Assembly: GCF_958295425.1 (NCBI RefSeq)
Contig: NC_081146.1
Location: 20,903,458-20,967,457 of the forward strand
DNA from: Solea solea
Taxonomy: Eukaryota; Chordata; Actinopteri; Pleuronectiformes; Soleidae
DNA: 64,000 nt
Reading direction: 5' to 3'
In this document: positions 24,201 to 36,710 of the stretch, in pieces
Layout: each line of letters begins with the position of its first letter
Position numbering within the stretch: position 1 is the first letter of the stretch
The notes under the pieces: model-generated
What the model was told of the DNA's origin: nothing
Seen by the model: the letters and a program-made list of their open reading frames with translations, nothing else
Databases searched by the model: none
Program-made: the position numbers and the translations under genes

Positions 24201-25418
24201 TTAACACATGGAACATCCAGTATACTGTATTTTCCACCATGCATCCTGTTAAAAAACAGATGCATGGTGTTTGAGTCTGTGATGTCCACAGTAAAATCCA
24301 TACATAATCTGAAAACAATGAAGAACATGCAGTAAAAAGAGATGTCACAAATACAAATGTCTATAATCCAATAACCGCCCCATATATATGCTCAGCCAGC
24401 GAGTATCAGCAGTGCACATTCATTTTGATGAGACTGCACTTTTCAGGCTGCAGAGACAGTGTAGCCACATTTGTTTTGTTTTGGGTTTTTTTCCCCATTA
24501 CAGTTAAATAATGATCACAAGAAAAAAAAATACTAAAGAAATGATTTGATTTTATAGTTATTCCAGTCAGGATACCTTACTTGGATATGATGATGGTCAC
24601 AGGAGCAAGAGCATTGAGTCATTCTCACTGAAATACTGTCTTTCCCCTGTGATCATTGATTAATGAGCTTGTTCCAGGTGTCAGGGGTGTAGTAGGAATA
24701 ATTACAGCCTGTATTGATGAGAAAATTGTGCCTTTAAATGATCAGTGATAATCATTATCGCACATGTGTTTTAAAATGATGTCAGTTGCAAAAAAGTCAA
24801 TGCTCGAGATGATCAGGGAGCCCCCCCCCCCTTCTCCTCCCCCATCCACCCTGACAAACTAATCCAAGGAAGCCCAGCTGCTCTCGAGGCAGCAATAAGT
24901 CATGGTTCACTGTGTTTCCATCCTAATTAACCCTACACAGAAACAGTCATGGAAGGCTGAGTGTGTGAAATTAGCTGGCTGGAAGAATAGCGTATACATG
25001 CAAGCAGAGGCCCTGTTCACATTCCTGTCCTTCAAAGTTTACTCCTTATGACTTTACACAAATATGATAAAGGGAGCTTTGAATTCTCTCCCATTTTGAT
25101 CCCAAAGACTGGCTATCAACACTTTTCCACCCAAGTTGCTTAAATAGGAATAGATTGTGACACCAGGATTCCCTGCTGTAGCTAACAAAAAAAAACCAAC
25201 TTATCACCTTTGGTCCTGCTGAAAATCAAACGTGAGAAGGAAAATAAAAAAAATAAAACATAAAGAAAAGAAAAAGTGACCTGGTCCTCTTCATAAAGCC
25301 CCAGATTGACAGGGAATCAATTGCTGTCGCATGCAATTACCAGTATGCTGATATGGGGGAAAAAAACACTTATGCTTTATATTTCATCAAGGCCATTGAG
25401 GAGCTGAGGTGGCGTTCA

Positions 25419-25453
<35 letters not shown>

Positions 25454-26639
25454 CACACACATGTGTGCATCACCTCTCCCTAACCCCAACGTAGTTGCCA
25501 TTGTACGTTGCTGTTTCCGTTTTATACCGCCCCGAGTTATTATCACCTTAAATGATTTCTCACCTCTGGGATTATTGAATTATAGACCTTTGTAATTGTA
25601 AAGTCACTTGGATTGGATTGCACCACAGACATGAGAGAAAGATCAAGGAAGGTGGTGTATGAGACATATTATGCCCACTCTTCCCACAGTCACCTGCTTC
25701 ATTCATATAAAAAACAAGTTTTAAATTTTTTTTTCAATTTGTTTTGAAAAATAACAATTAAAATAGATTGGGAAGAAAAAAATAAATGGAATTGAGACTT
25801 ATTACAACCATGTCAATCTAGCAATTTGAAACCACTCAATTAAATTATAGATATTAATTAGAAATGTAATCATTCCTTCATTAATTCCAACTGAATTTGT
25901 CACAAGCACACAGTGTTTGTTCTCTCATCGCCAAGACAGTGGAAAAACTGGAGGTGGCAGGGCTGCAGTCCACGATGACAGACAGGTGCTAGTGTAAACA
26001 ACAAGCTTATTGGTGTTTGTGTTGGTCGCTGAGCTGCGGCAGGTGAGACCTCAATAAAAAAGCATCTGCATCTTCATTTTCCAAAACGCTCCATTGGGTT
26101 TCCTATCAAATGCAGTTTTGGAGTCTCAAACAAGGTTTGCCAAAAGTCTCCATTTTCAGGGCTCAATCTCTGAAGTATGTGGAGGTTAAGCATCAGCACA
26201 GTAAAAGTGATGCCTTTTTAAATAAAGAACTTAGTTTGGATGTGGTCAGAAACAGAGTGCAGTGACGCCGGCTGAATCATAACCAGCCACCCGAAGAGAT
26301 ATGGCTTTAAAAATCTGCCTGTAGCCACAGAGGAAGCTCAACAGGCAAATAAGACCAGCTACATCGGGTGATGAGGCAAATGTGCAGAGTCAGAAGAACA
26401 CTTTTTGTACAATGCACTGAATGTGTCAATGAAAAGATCCAGCATGGCATTTAGAAGAAATGCACATGGAGTTTTACACTTCTAAACTATAGCCATTTGG
26501 GGATAAGGGTTTATGGTAAATTAGGAATTTATTCTAGTTGCAAATACTGTCCATACTACAGTCTCATGTCTTTAGCTAAATATCTATTTGCAATTTGCCT
26601 GTTTGCTGCTTGGTGCTTGACATATAGCTTCAAGTAATG
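21271..26639. other. Non-coding DNA with simple repeats and a possible conserved element
   Basis: No gene was recognised. Simple tracts include GTT units near 21565-21577, A-rich at 21661-21684, poly-T at 23378-23388, poly-C at about 24822-24832 and a CA run at 25419-25449. The 24630-25000 stretch is dense in homeodomain-like TAAT/ATTA and GATTAAT words without obvious repeat character and could be a regulatory element. Confidence 0.4.
25419..25449. repeat. (AC)n microsatellite
   Basis: An uninterrupted CA/AC run of about 15 units followed by a degenerate CA tail. Confidence 0.95.
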
Positions 26640-26877
26640 GTTATTTATTTGTGCTTTATTAAACCCACTGAGAAAAATCATCTCTGCATTTAATCCATCC
26701 TCTACTAGGAACCTTCCTGGGCAACCTTCCATTTGGGCAGCCACTGAGCAGCACCCAGCAAGCACTGGGGGTTGGGTACCTTGCTCAGAGGGCCCCCAGC
26801 CCTTGACATGTTGAGATTCGAACAGGCAACCCTCAGAATACAAACCTAGTTCCCTGTCCACTTGGCCATGGGCTACC
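26640..26877 (-). mobile_element. tRNA-derived SINE, minus strand
   Basis: Read on the minus strand it starts GGTAGCCCATGGCCAAGTGG, with an RNA polymerase III A box (TGGCCAAGTGGA, 26868-26857) and a good B box (GTTCGAATCTC, 26823-26813) about 35 bp apart, as in a tRNA. The body continues with GGTACCCAACCCCC and ends with GGATTAAATGCAGAG and AATAAAGCAC, a tail typical of this fish SINE type. A plus-strand relative lies at 34316-34436. Both copies are old and diverged. The 3' edge is approximate. Confidence 0.75.
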
Positions 26878-28826
26878 TAATTTCCATTCCATAACGGAAC
26901 AGACCGACCTGCTGGCTCTGAACAAATCCAACTCTTACATAGTGAGAGTCTTGGCTCATGTTGTTGCATACAATTGATGAGGGCAGGCACACATAACTTT
27001 CCACAGAATGACCACACCTCCTCTGGGGGAAAACAAATGCTGGAAAAGTGCTTGTGACATAAATTACCATAAAACTCAAACTCCTAATTCATGCAAAGAA
27101 ATGCTGTTTTCTACTTTTATGCTTTTAAGAGTCTCGATTTGTTGCAGGTTGAATCAGAGGTTGTTATCTGGTTGGATACTGGATACTGGTTTTCTCTCAT
27201 CTATTGTCCTGCTGTGTTTGTGGCCTGTAAATGTGAACTATTGCAGTCTTACATTTCTGTTGTTTGTTTTCTCCCCCCATCTAAAAACAAACATCCTCAG
27301 TGAGAGTCAATGAAGCTGTGCCAAACGTCAAACTGTTTGCCATTATCTTTCATGTTATTTTCCATGTTTTTATATCAGCTGACCAATGCACAGTATGCTG
27401 ATTCTGAGCCACTTTATATGTGATTGACAGACAGGCAGGCGGAGCAACCGTTCCTGGGTTTTACTGATTATTCTCCCAGCATTTGAATTCAATCAGAATT
27501 GATTGATAACGTCTCAATATGAAACATAAATTGGAACGGGTAGTTACACTGCAGTGTTCGGGACCACATATTGCAATCAGTCAAACATGAGTTGTGTGTC
27601 ACACAATAAGCATTTCTGATTTGTTCTGTGGGAACGTCTGTGTGTATGCATCACCATGCTCGCCTTGATGTAAATGCCTCCCCAGCACTGCTTTAAGCTA
27701 TCAAAACTCTTTATGTTGATGCTGAGTATTAACACCATTTGACCTTACATTGATCCAGAAGTGGACATGCCGGAATAAAAGCCATAGCTCTGTAATAACT
27801 GCTTTTAAGAAGGCCGCAACACTACATTGACATAAATGAAAGGGTTTTGAGTGTGCTGGTGTGCAGCTACCAGCCCCATTAAGAGGTGAACACCAGACAC
27901 TCCACTGAGAAATAATCATAGTCAGTTTTCAGCACTCAGGCTTTCAGCAATAATCAAAGGGAACAGGTAGATGCAGAATAAACAAATCCTGCAGATTAGT
28001 GAGAGTGGTAGGAGGAGGAAGGAGGAGGATATAGACAGAAGGAGAAAGGAAAACACCTCAGAAGATAAAGGTGATGTCCATGGCATAAGATGGGAGAAGG
28101 TCTCCTGCTGTTAGAGGTGCCTCTAGGTCCAGATCAATACCATCACAATCCATACCGTCTAATCCATTAATTGCTACTAAAAGGTTAAATCGATTAAATG
28201 ATATTTTTGTCTCATCACCGGATTCTCCCAAAAAAAAGTTGTATTTAGGATTTGTCTTTTTTGGTAGAAGTTCATCATAAGTATGTTTGTGTGAGTGTGT
28301 CATCACTTTAAATTTAAAGTAGTTGACTTTTTGGTGCCTTAGAATCGGCCTCCCAAATGCACTTTAAGTAAACGTCATGCTTTAACAAGGCGCCATGAGT
28401 CTACACCAGCACAAATGGACAAATTGGCAGCGTGTTCATTTTTTTGTCGAAACAAAAAAAAAGAACAGCTCTGCCCGAATAAATTTGTGGCCTAAACAAA
28501 TGAAGAAGAACGATGGGAACCTTATCACATGAGGGACAAATTAAACATGCTGTTTAATGACAGCATCCTTTCTGATATGTGAAGGCCACCGTACTTCCCT
28601 GACACACTTGGGAGACTGAGGGGTGGGCAGAGGGGAGTCCTCCCTTTGCTGTAATTTGCAGTCTCACCATTAGATGTCACTAAGTCTTAAACACTGGACC
28701 TTTAAAGCCACCAGCACGCGGGACTTTGGCTGTTTTAAACTACATTTGTAGTTTAGTGGTTCCTGGGAAGACAAAACATATCGACAGAGACAGTAACACC
28801 ACTAAGGACACATGTACTTTCCTTTA

Positions 28827-28866
28827 GAGCCAGTGCTGTGTCATAATAAACCCCCTTGCATGAAGC
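28827..28866. repeat. Dispersed motif GAGCCAGTGCTGTGTCATAA, copy 1
   Basis: About 40 bp aligning with 29813-29846 and 53620-53664 (shared pattern GAGCyrrTGyTGTGyCATAaTAA followed by TGCATGAA-like sequence). Probably a fragment of an old dispersed repeat of unknown class. Confidence 0.35.
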
Positions 28867-29812
28867 TGTACCAGGTGAATGCTCTTCTCTGCAGTTTTCA
28901 ATACAAAACAACAACCCGGTTTTTCGATTAAACTGATTTGCCATTGTCCACCAAAACCCGCGGTGTCCCGGTGGCTAAGAGAATAACATAGTAGAAGCAA
29001 GAGTAATGGGGGACTAAAATATGATGTCATTTTCCTCTTATTATTACACTGTTTAATCAGTTTAAAGTTCAACCCAAAAAGGCTTCTCTTCCAGCTTTAT
29101 ACGTAAACCACCAAATGTATTTTGTGCAGGATATGCATGCGCACAGTGGACCAGGTTTATGATGCTCTGATTTGAAACAGCCCCATGGTATGTAGGCGCT
29201 GTCAAGAAATTAACATGACAGTTCCAGAGTATTTACTTAACTGGGGGATTAGACTGAACGGTTTGTGTCCAAATGTGCTCACTAATCCAGCCAAAGCATA
29301 AATGCGATACTCTGCCAGGATTTGCTGGCAAGACAAATACAACCAGATAAGATACATTCTGATGTTTGCAGAGATCTTAAGTGTTGTTCTGGTGCAACAT
29401 AACAGGTAGAACTAAACGTTACATCAGGAACATCTACAAGTGGGTGGATACCCATTCAAATGTATGGTCTTCATGCCGTATTCATATCAAGGTGAATGGA
29501 ATCAATGTGCATTATGAGAGTGTCCATATACTCTGGGTTTTATTCCAATGGCAAAAGGCTTGGCAAGACACTAGGATCAGAAGGTGTAAGCCAAGAGTTT
29601 TAGGTTGTTATGAAGAACCTGGTCACTAAAAATTGAGAAAAGGCAGACTTCATTGTTTTTGTGCACACATTTTTTTACGAGTTTGGAAATTGCAAAAGGC
29701 AACAGTCGACTTTTGTGTTTGCTGTTGGTTCCCAGTGGTGTCATGTTTGGTCAAGGTTGTAAAGATCTAGCAATAGCAAGACGTCAGTAAGGATTTCTCT
29801 CAGAGCCGGTGT

Positions 29813-29846
29813 TGTGCCATATTAAACAACTCCTGTTTGAAAAACA
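29813..29846. repeat. Dispersed motif GAGCCGGTGTTGTGCCATAT, copy 2
   Basis: Second copy of the motif described at 28827-28866, with the same order of words, ending TGTTTGAAAAACACC. Confidence 0.35.
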
Positions 29847-32800
29847 CCCCCCATCATGTCACAATGCAAGATAACAGAGAAGAAGCCTGTAGTGGTATGT
29901 CTGACCCCATTATTCATGACTTTGACACATTTTCTTTAACAGATGTGGTTTTATTGATCATGTGACAGCAGTTGTTAAAAAAAACTGTTGAAATTTTATA
30001 CTTTTAATCCCAAAAAAAAAAGCAGGTCTTTCCGAGACTGATATATGGGCTAATGTGGCATATCTGTTTGTGGCTCTAACCAACCCACATAAATATCTGC
30101 AAGCTGGTGGTGAACCTGCAGTTCTGGAAAGGTTTCTCCTCGTTTATTGTTGACATTAAAAGACCCATATAAATATAAAACATCAACGACAGCAGTCAGA
30201 CTCTAGAGTGTCGTGTCATGTATTTTAACAAAAACATTTCACAGACAGCCGCTTGCATTAAACCCATGCCAAAATGTTAATGACTCTTCCTCAGGTTATA
30301 AGATAGATTGCACATTGGTATATTTTGAATTATCCTGCAACAGAAACAGACAAAATGGTGTCGAATATATATATGCTCCTCCACAAAGGCAAAAAAGTGG
30401 CAGGATAATTTAAAAGAAGTCAGTCATTCTAAATGGACCTGTCACCTCATTCATATTCCATCAACTTGAAATTTGAAAGGTAATAATGACTACAAGGATG
30501 AAGTGCAGACTTTTTGCTCTGAGAGTGTGTTTCACAAAAGGCAAAGTGTTGTTGAACAGCTTGATTAGTTGTAAACGTACAAGAGACCTTGCATGATATT
30601 ATTTTCATTATGTCGGATTTATGACTTGCATGATTATGTTTTGATTTGGAAAACAATAGAAAAGCAAAGTTTGCTGTTTGCCTCTGAGGTGATGGAGTTT
30701 ATCAGTGGCCAGTCAGAGGGAGAAAACGCCCAGCACTGGATTTCCAGGATCCGGATTCCACCTCTCTATGAGGCAACAGTAGCTAATGTACTGTACATGT
30801 GCAAAATATCAAAAATATCCAATCGGAATTGTTGGAATTGGAATAATCATAAAATGAAATGAATTATTAATATGTGTTGTGCATGTGCAGTATTGTCTGA
30901 TTCACCAGAGGTAGAAGCAGAAGAAGAATCTTCACTGCTGCACGTGTCTGGTCGTCAATGTTCCTCCTCTTCTGTGACTTTCGTGTCTGTCATTATTCTT
31001 TTTTTGGAATGGAAATGCAGTAGTAACGAAACAGAAACATGTCACATTTATACGTAGATCAAGACACATGAAGTCATGATTGCATCTGAATGAAGATCGG
31101 CATATACCAGCCCTCTAGATCGGAATGGAATTTGTTTCCAAATGAGCCGTATCGGATCAGAGTTTTTAGATGACATATTTTTATTCTGACCAGGGTTTTC
31201 TTCTGATTACTTACGCGGAACCGGATTCGACAGAACTGAATTGAACTGGACAGTTGTTTCTTAGAGACTGTTAATCTATGTTCTTAAAGGTTAGTGGTAT
31301 TTCATTTGTTTTAAATAACCTGTTGCTCACAAGGAGCTTCGATATAAAAAACACTATGTTGAAATATAATTGTGTGTCCTTTTCACTGTGTTGTGGCTAG
31401 GAAACCTGAATCTGCGTGGTTATTTCGATATTAACAGACTAATAGCCTGTAACATGAGCTGTAATTGAAAACAGAGCGGGAACTCTATTTGTCATGTACA
31501 TAATATCGAAAATGTTCACTGCGTAAATCACAGTCTAACCATTTAGGAGCAGTGTGCAGTAAAGGTTCAGTCACTATACACTATATATTCTCTTGTCACG
31601 GAGAATGATGGAATGATGGAATAGTGTGTGCATTCTTATCTGACATCTCTATTGACTCCCACAGTAAAATTGGACACTTAAATTGCACCTGTACTCCAAC
31701 TTAGTCATGATGAGTTCCACTTGTTTGAACACTCATATACTGAAAAACACACCACATTCAACACCGTTTAAGTATTTTAAGTTATTTAAGTATCCAAATA
31801 ATGCTACACCTAGTCAGCTTTTAAATATACATTTACTGAGTGTACATCAGTGCCCCCACCCACACACATAAGCAGAGAGAAGATGAAGAAACCCAAACCT
31901 TTGTTTACCTCTCTCTCTCTATAAATATATATATACATAGCATTATGTCTCATTGTCCATGTGTGAGTGCACAATCTTGTTCTGATTTCTTTTGTTTACC
32001 TTTTACATGAACCATATAGTCCTGGCTGTCATTTTGATTTAATCATTTTTATTTGTGTCCCTCTTGTCTTTCCACAACCTACACACACATTCCTTGAATA
32101 TTATTTGTTAAATTTGAATGGTGTATTTTTTAAAGCCTGTTACAATACTGCACCTGCAGCTCTGTTCTTCAATGTTGTACATACATGTACATAGACAAGC
32201 ACTGTAGAAAGCATGAGAGCACAGTGAACAGCCCCAAATGCTTGCAGCTGTTAACATACCAAATGTACTGTAAAAAAAAATTCCATGGTAGTCTTCAGAG
32301 TATTTACCATTAACTAACAATGATGCATGTGCAGAAGTAAACTGTGAGGCAAACTTGTGAGACATACTGCAGATCCTGTACAGAGTATGCAAGATCTTGA
32401 TTAGCAGACAGGAAAAAAAGATTATTAGGTTGGTCTTTAGACAAGTTGTCCCATTAGGGGCAATTATATAGGACGGCTTGTAGCCCTGACAACTCACCTT
32501 GAGAGGCTTTATAAAAGATTCAAAGAGGCAGACTACACTTCAGTATGAGAGCTATTTATGTTGCACACTTGTCAACAAAAAGAAAAGTTGGGGAAGATCC
32601 ATCATGTCCACTCTACAAACAAAAAGGGACTCTAAGGCACACCCAGACTCCAAAACCAATAAGCTTCTCTTGCAAATGACAAGAGAACTGTTGTCAACAC
32701 CCTGTCCCCTAAAACAAATGGTTTCTCCAACACCACTACCTTAGTATCAGCAGAAAGTAACTCCTGACATTTCCAACCACAAGTACGACAAGGACAACTG

Positions 32801-34315
32801 GTGACAACCTATTGTGATGTCACCTGTCGGTTTGTTAATGCCATGTCACAAACCTTGAGTTTAGTATTTTTGGCTGATGCACAAAGACATGAGACAAAGC
32901 AGCTCAAGCAGGGCTGCAGCACTAGAGAGAGTTGAGGTTGATCCCCAGGTCAAACCGCTAGATCACTGCTGGAGGGAGCTGACCGTAGCAAAATTAGGCT
33001 TTGGCTAAAGAGAAATGACCTCAATTGAGTTCACTAATAGGAACCTATAAACGCAGAGGGTCACATCTGGGACACCATATGTTGTCACTGAGCCTTCTGG
33101 GGTGAACCAGTGAATTAGGTCTTCCTGATGACTCCAATAACCCCTGCAGTCACTCAAGAAACACCGCTGATGCAGCATCTGGGGCAGTTATGAATTTGAT
33201 GTCTTGCTCAAGGGCACCAGACACAGTCTGGAAGGAACATTCTGATCAACAGATGACTGCTCCAACTCCAGAGCCATTCCAGATGGTTAGTCCTATCATC
33301 GTTACATCGCGACTCCGTTCTCGACATAATGTGGCATTTTCCTAGGAAGTAATCTGTGAGTGAGCATTACCTCCAGCATTACTGACTAACCCATGTTGTG
33401 TTTTGACCTTCACAGCTGGGGGTAAGTGCTTGTTCGAGCCCTTCAATCTACAGGGGGAAAAAAACATCATTGGGTCACAGCCAGGAGTCCGCTGACTAAC
33501 TAACAAATATATGTGAGAGAATGGAGAAGAAAACTGCTTCCATTTGCAGTTAATTCTGACCTCTGTGCACATTCTATCCACACCAGGATTATGAGCTTTC
33601 CCCAGCTTGACTAATACTCACTTGGTTTGTCCACCCCTGCCTTGTGCTTAACTTGAGCTCTGGCAGGAACCAGCAAGAGCTTTAAATTCAAAAACACACA
33701 GTTTTGCTTTGTCATTTAAGCAAAAAGAGCAGCCCACATGCAGTCTGGAAGAACTTGCATTTCATCCATTGTGGTTAGACAGTGCATTACATTAAAATCA
33801 TGATGTAAATTAATGTGACATCAAATATGAAATTTGAAGAAACAGAGTGACAGGGAATGACTGTTACATTAATGAACATATGTTCAAAATGTACTCACTT
33901 TTGAACTCAACTTAGAACGAGCATGCATTCACAAACAGCCTTCATGCAAAGTCAACATGGTACTGCAACCCAGTTTGATGTGTCATATCACATTTTCTCC
34001 CTTTGAAGACCTTATCTTCCATCTTGTTGCTCTGTCTAGACTTTTACTACCCCTCAAAATGCACATCTAACACAAGTGGTTTCCTGTTGGCTTGCTTAGC
34101 TTAGTATAGTTGGTCTCGTATTGCTTGGCTGTTAATATTGTTAATATTGCTTCGTTAGGAAGTTCTGTTATTCTCAATGCTGCTGTTTATAATTATTTGT
34201 GCATCCTTCATGTAGTAACAGCTAGCCCTAGCCCATTTGAGACTGCATGCTCAGAGAAACCCTGAGAAAGATTTTATAATTATTATTTACCATATTTATT
34301 ATTATTTAATGATGT

Positions 34316-34436
34316 TGGAGCAGCCCATGGCTAAGCGGAAAAGGAGCTTGGCTTGTAACCGGAGGGTTGCAGGTTTTAGTCCCAGCCAGGTCAAGGGCCT
34401 GCAAGGTACCCAATCCACATCCAGGGACACACACAC
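34316..34436 (+). mobile_element. tRNA-derived SINE, truncated, plus strand
   Basis: It begins GGAGCAGCCCATGGCTAAGC with an A box (TGGCTAAGCGGA, 34328-34339) and a degraded B box (GGTTTTAGTCC, 34372-34382). The next blocks, GTCAAGGGCCTGCAAGGTAC and CCAATCCACATCC, parallel the copy at 26640-26877. The 3' LINE-like tail is missing, and the copy ends in a CA/A-rich stretch at about 34427-34447. With the decayed B box it is unlikely to be transcribed. Confidence 0.7.
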
Positions 34437-36039
34437 AAAAAAAAAACGACTCTGCCAAATCAAATGTGCAGATCATCTGCTGTGGGGACCCATAGAGAGG
34501 GAGAAGCCCAAAGAAAAAAGAATAAAATATTATCAGTGAATATATAATTGTTCCTGATAATCATTCATAATTTACCAGTTACTAACCTGGCTGAACAACA
34601 GAAATTGTTGCCTTGAGTAATGGCATGCACATGCATTATCATAATCCACTGTTACATGCTGTTGAGCATTTTCCTTTCACTGCAAGAAATCATTAAAGGA
34701 CCTTCAAAATCATCATATATTCAAATGTTGTGTTGCAGTAGCTGAAGAATAAATTGGCTACTATGAAATAGATGGAACAGTGGAATAATTAAAAAAGTAA
34801 CAAGGAATGAGATGCTTATTTTGCTAAATTCCTCAGGTATGGAATTTCATACAGGGACAAGTATATCATAAATATCTATATTTAAAAGTAGCCGTCTTAT
34901 TTAGGATTCTTTTAGCAGGACAACATTATGAGACATGGAGCAAACTTGGGAAATAATGATAACTATCATTACACTGACCATAAAGTAAGGCTGGGTTTCA
35001 TCTGCATACTAGTGTAAATGAATATAATGTTTACAGATTAGCCACAGGGGAACATAGGCCATAAAAGCACACACCAATCAACTATTTCTGTGAATTGCTG
35101 TCATTTGCTGGCCATTCAAATCCTGAAGTTTAAGGCAGATGAAACAGAGCCAGTGGTCTGTTAGTATTTGAAAAGGGAGGAACAATACTTTGTTTACATT
35201 TAGTAGAGTTGATTTCTAATTGACAAGTAAATCCACTTAAGTGTGTGATTAGCTACTTTAATTCAAACAATGGCATTTGCTCGAACTGAGTAAATGATAG
35301 CAGTGTTAAGTTGCAATGTGTAGCTCTCTGGTCACAGATGTGATATGAAGTCTGATATCATCTCTCATACATCACTGCATGCTACTAAACAGCGGCGAGG
35401 AGTAGGATTGATTACTGATTTATCGCATGGAATAAACCTTCGGGTTAGGTCTCATGCTTGTAATTAAATTTGGGAAATATGAATAACTCTCTTATTTGCC
35501 TGCTGTTGGAGCAACATCAAACTTTTAAGAATATCTACAGATGTTGTGTATTGATTTTTTTTTCACCTCCACTCTGTGACTCCTTCAGATCTCTTGTGTA
35601 GTCATGAAGTCAGGGAAACGGACATTAGCGCATGGTGGAGTGCCATCAAGTATAGACTGTCATGTTCTATTAAAATTGACCACTATAGCATAAATGGAGA
35701 CATCATTGCTTATGTTGTGACTTTAAATGGTTTAGATCAAAGAGAGGCAGTTTCACTCAGATAGAAATAGATGGACTGTGGGCAGGAAGTGAGAGAGGAG
35801 TATTGAAAGTCGCTGCATGACACATACAAATATACCAAATAAATATTATCTGTATATTTTTAGAATGGTAGAATAAGGCCAAGGGTATAGAAACTGTCAT
35901 GATCAGTCATTTTAAAGCCTAGACTTTTTTGAGTAAAATCGTACTCACTAAGCATTTTTGCAATTACGTTTTTTTTTCCTCTTTAGTTGTACAGTTTGGA
36001 CTGTGTTGTATTTTCATGGACAGTAGATCTCAACTTTGC

Positions 36040-36350
36040 AGTTTCTCTCCTGTCAAGTTTAGTTAACTTCCTGTTTTATTTTGTAGCATTTCTTTCCTGT
36101 CTGTTGTTTTAGTTTTACTTCCTGTCCATGTGTTTCCCCCTGATTTGATTACTTTCACCTGTGTCTTGTTAGCTCACCTAAACAAGTCCATGTTCTCCAC
36201 TTTGTCTCTGCTTGTTTCTCTCAGCAGCGTGTTATATATATATATTAAATCTGCGTTCAATATGTTCCTAAATGTTTTCCTTCCTGTGTGTTTTTGCTTC
36301 ATCTTCACTGTTTTGGATGTTTTTTTTTCTACCACCCCGTGTACCGCAGA
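36040..36350. repeat. Possible LTR-type or other dispersed repeat (C/T-rich)
   Basis: The words CTTCCTGTTTTATTTTGTAG, TTTAGTTTTACTTCCTGTCC and TTTCACCTGTGTCTTGTTAG in this order recall a dispersed fish repeat that I associate with LTR elements. A TA run lies at 36232-36246. No boundaries or target duplication were found. Confidence 0.3.
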
Positions 36351-36667
36351 TGCTACACCTTGACTCAAGTAAGTGTTAAGCTAACTGTGCCTAGCTCCTG
36401 TATTTGGGTCCTCTTTATTGTGAGTTGTAATATAAATGCCGACACTTTAAACGTGCAAACTGTAAGAGAAACAGAGAAGCATTTTGCTGTTGTTATTAAA
36501 AATTACGACAAATGAAAATAGGGGGATGTTCCATCAAGAAGTTAACCATATTTTACCAAGATTGACCAAAAGCATACAGGATTTTCCCCTGAAGTACGAT
36601 AAACACTGAATTGCTTTAGATGAGCCTGAAGTCCCATAACATTTGTGTAATGATAATGATAACAATA

Positions 36668-36710
36668 ATTATAATAATTATTAATTAATATTATTATTAA
36701 TTATTATAAT
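36668..36710. repeat. AT-only palindrome
   Basis: ATTATAATAATTA (36668-36680) is perfectly inverted at 36698-36710 (TAATTATTATAAT) with a 17-nt AT-only spacer. It is likely to extrude or form a hairpin; it is low-complexity DNA. Confidence 0.8.

Larger units (their letters stand above)
26878..34315. other. Non-coding DNA, a few short repeated motifs
   Basis: No coding exon was recognised. Two short copies of a dispersed motif (28827-28866 and 29813-29846) are annotated separately. Other contents are GGA-rich sequence near 28011-28029, A tracts and a CT/TA patch near 31910-31935. Confidence 0.45.

Noticed and set aside
32108..32497. 129-codon minus-strand open frame
   Set aside because: Low-complexity hydrophobic content, no domain recognised, AT-rich sequence; compatible with chance.
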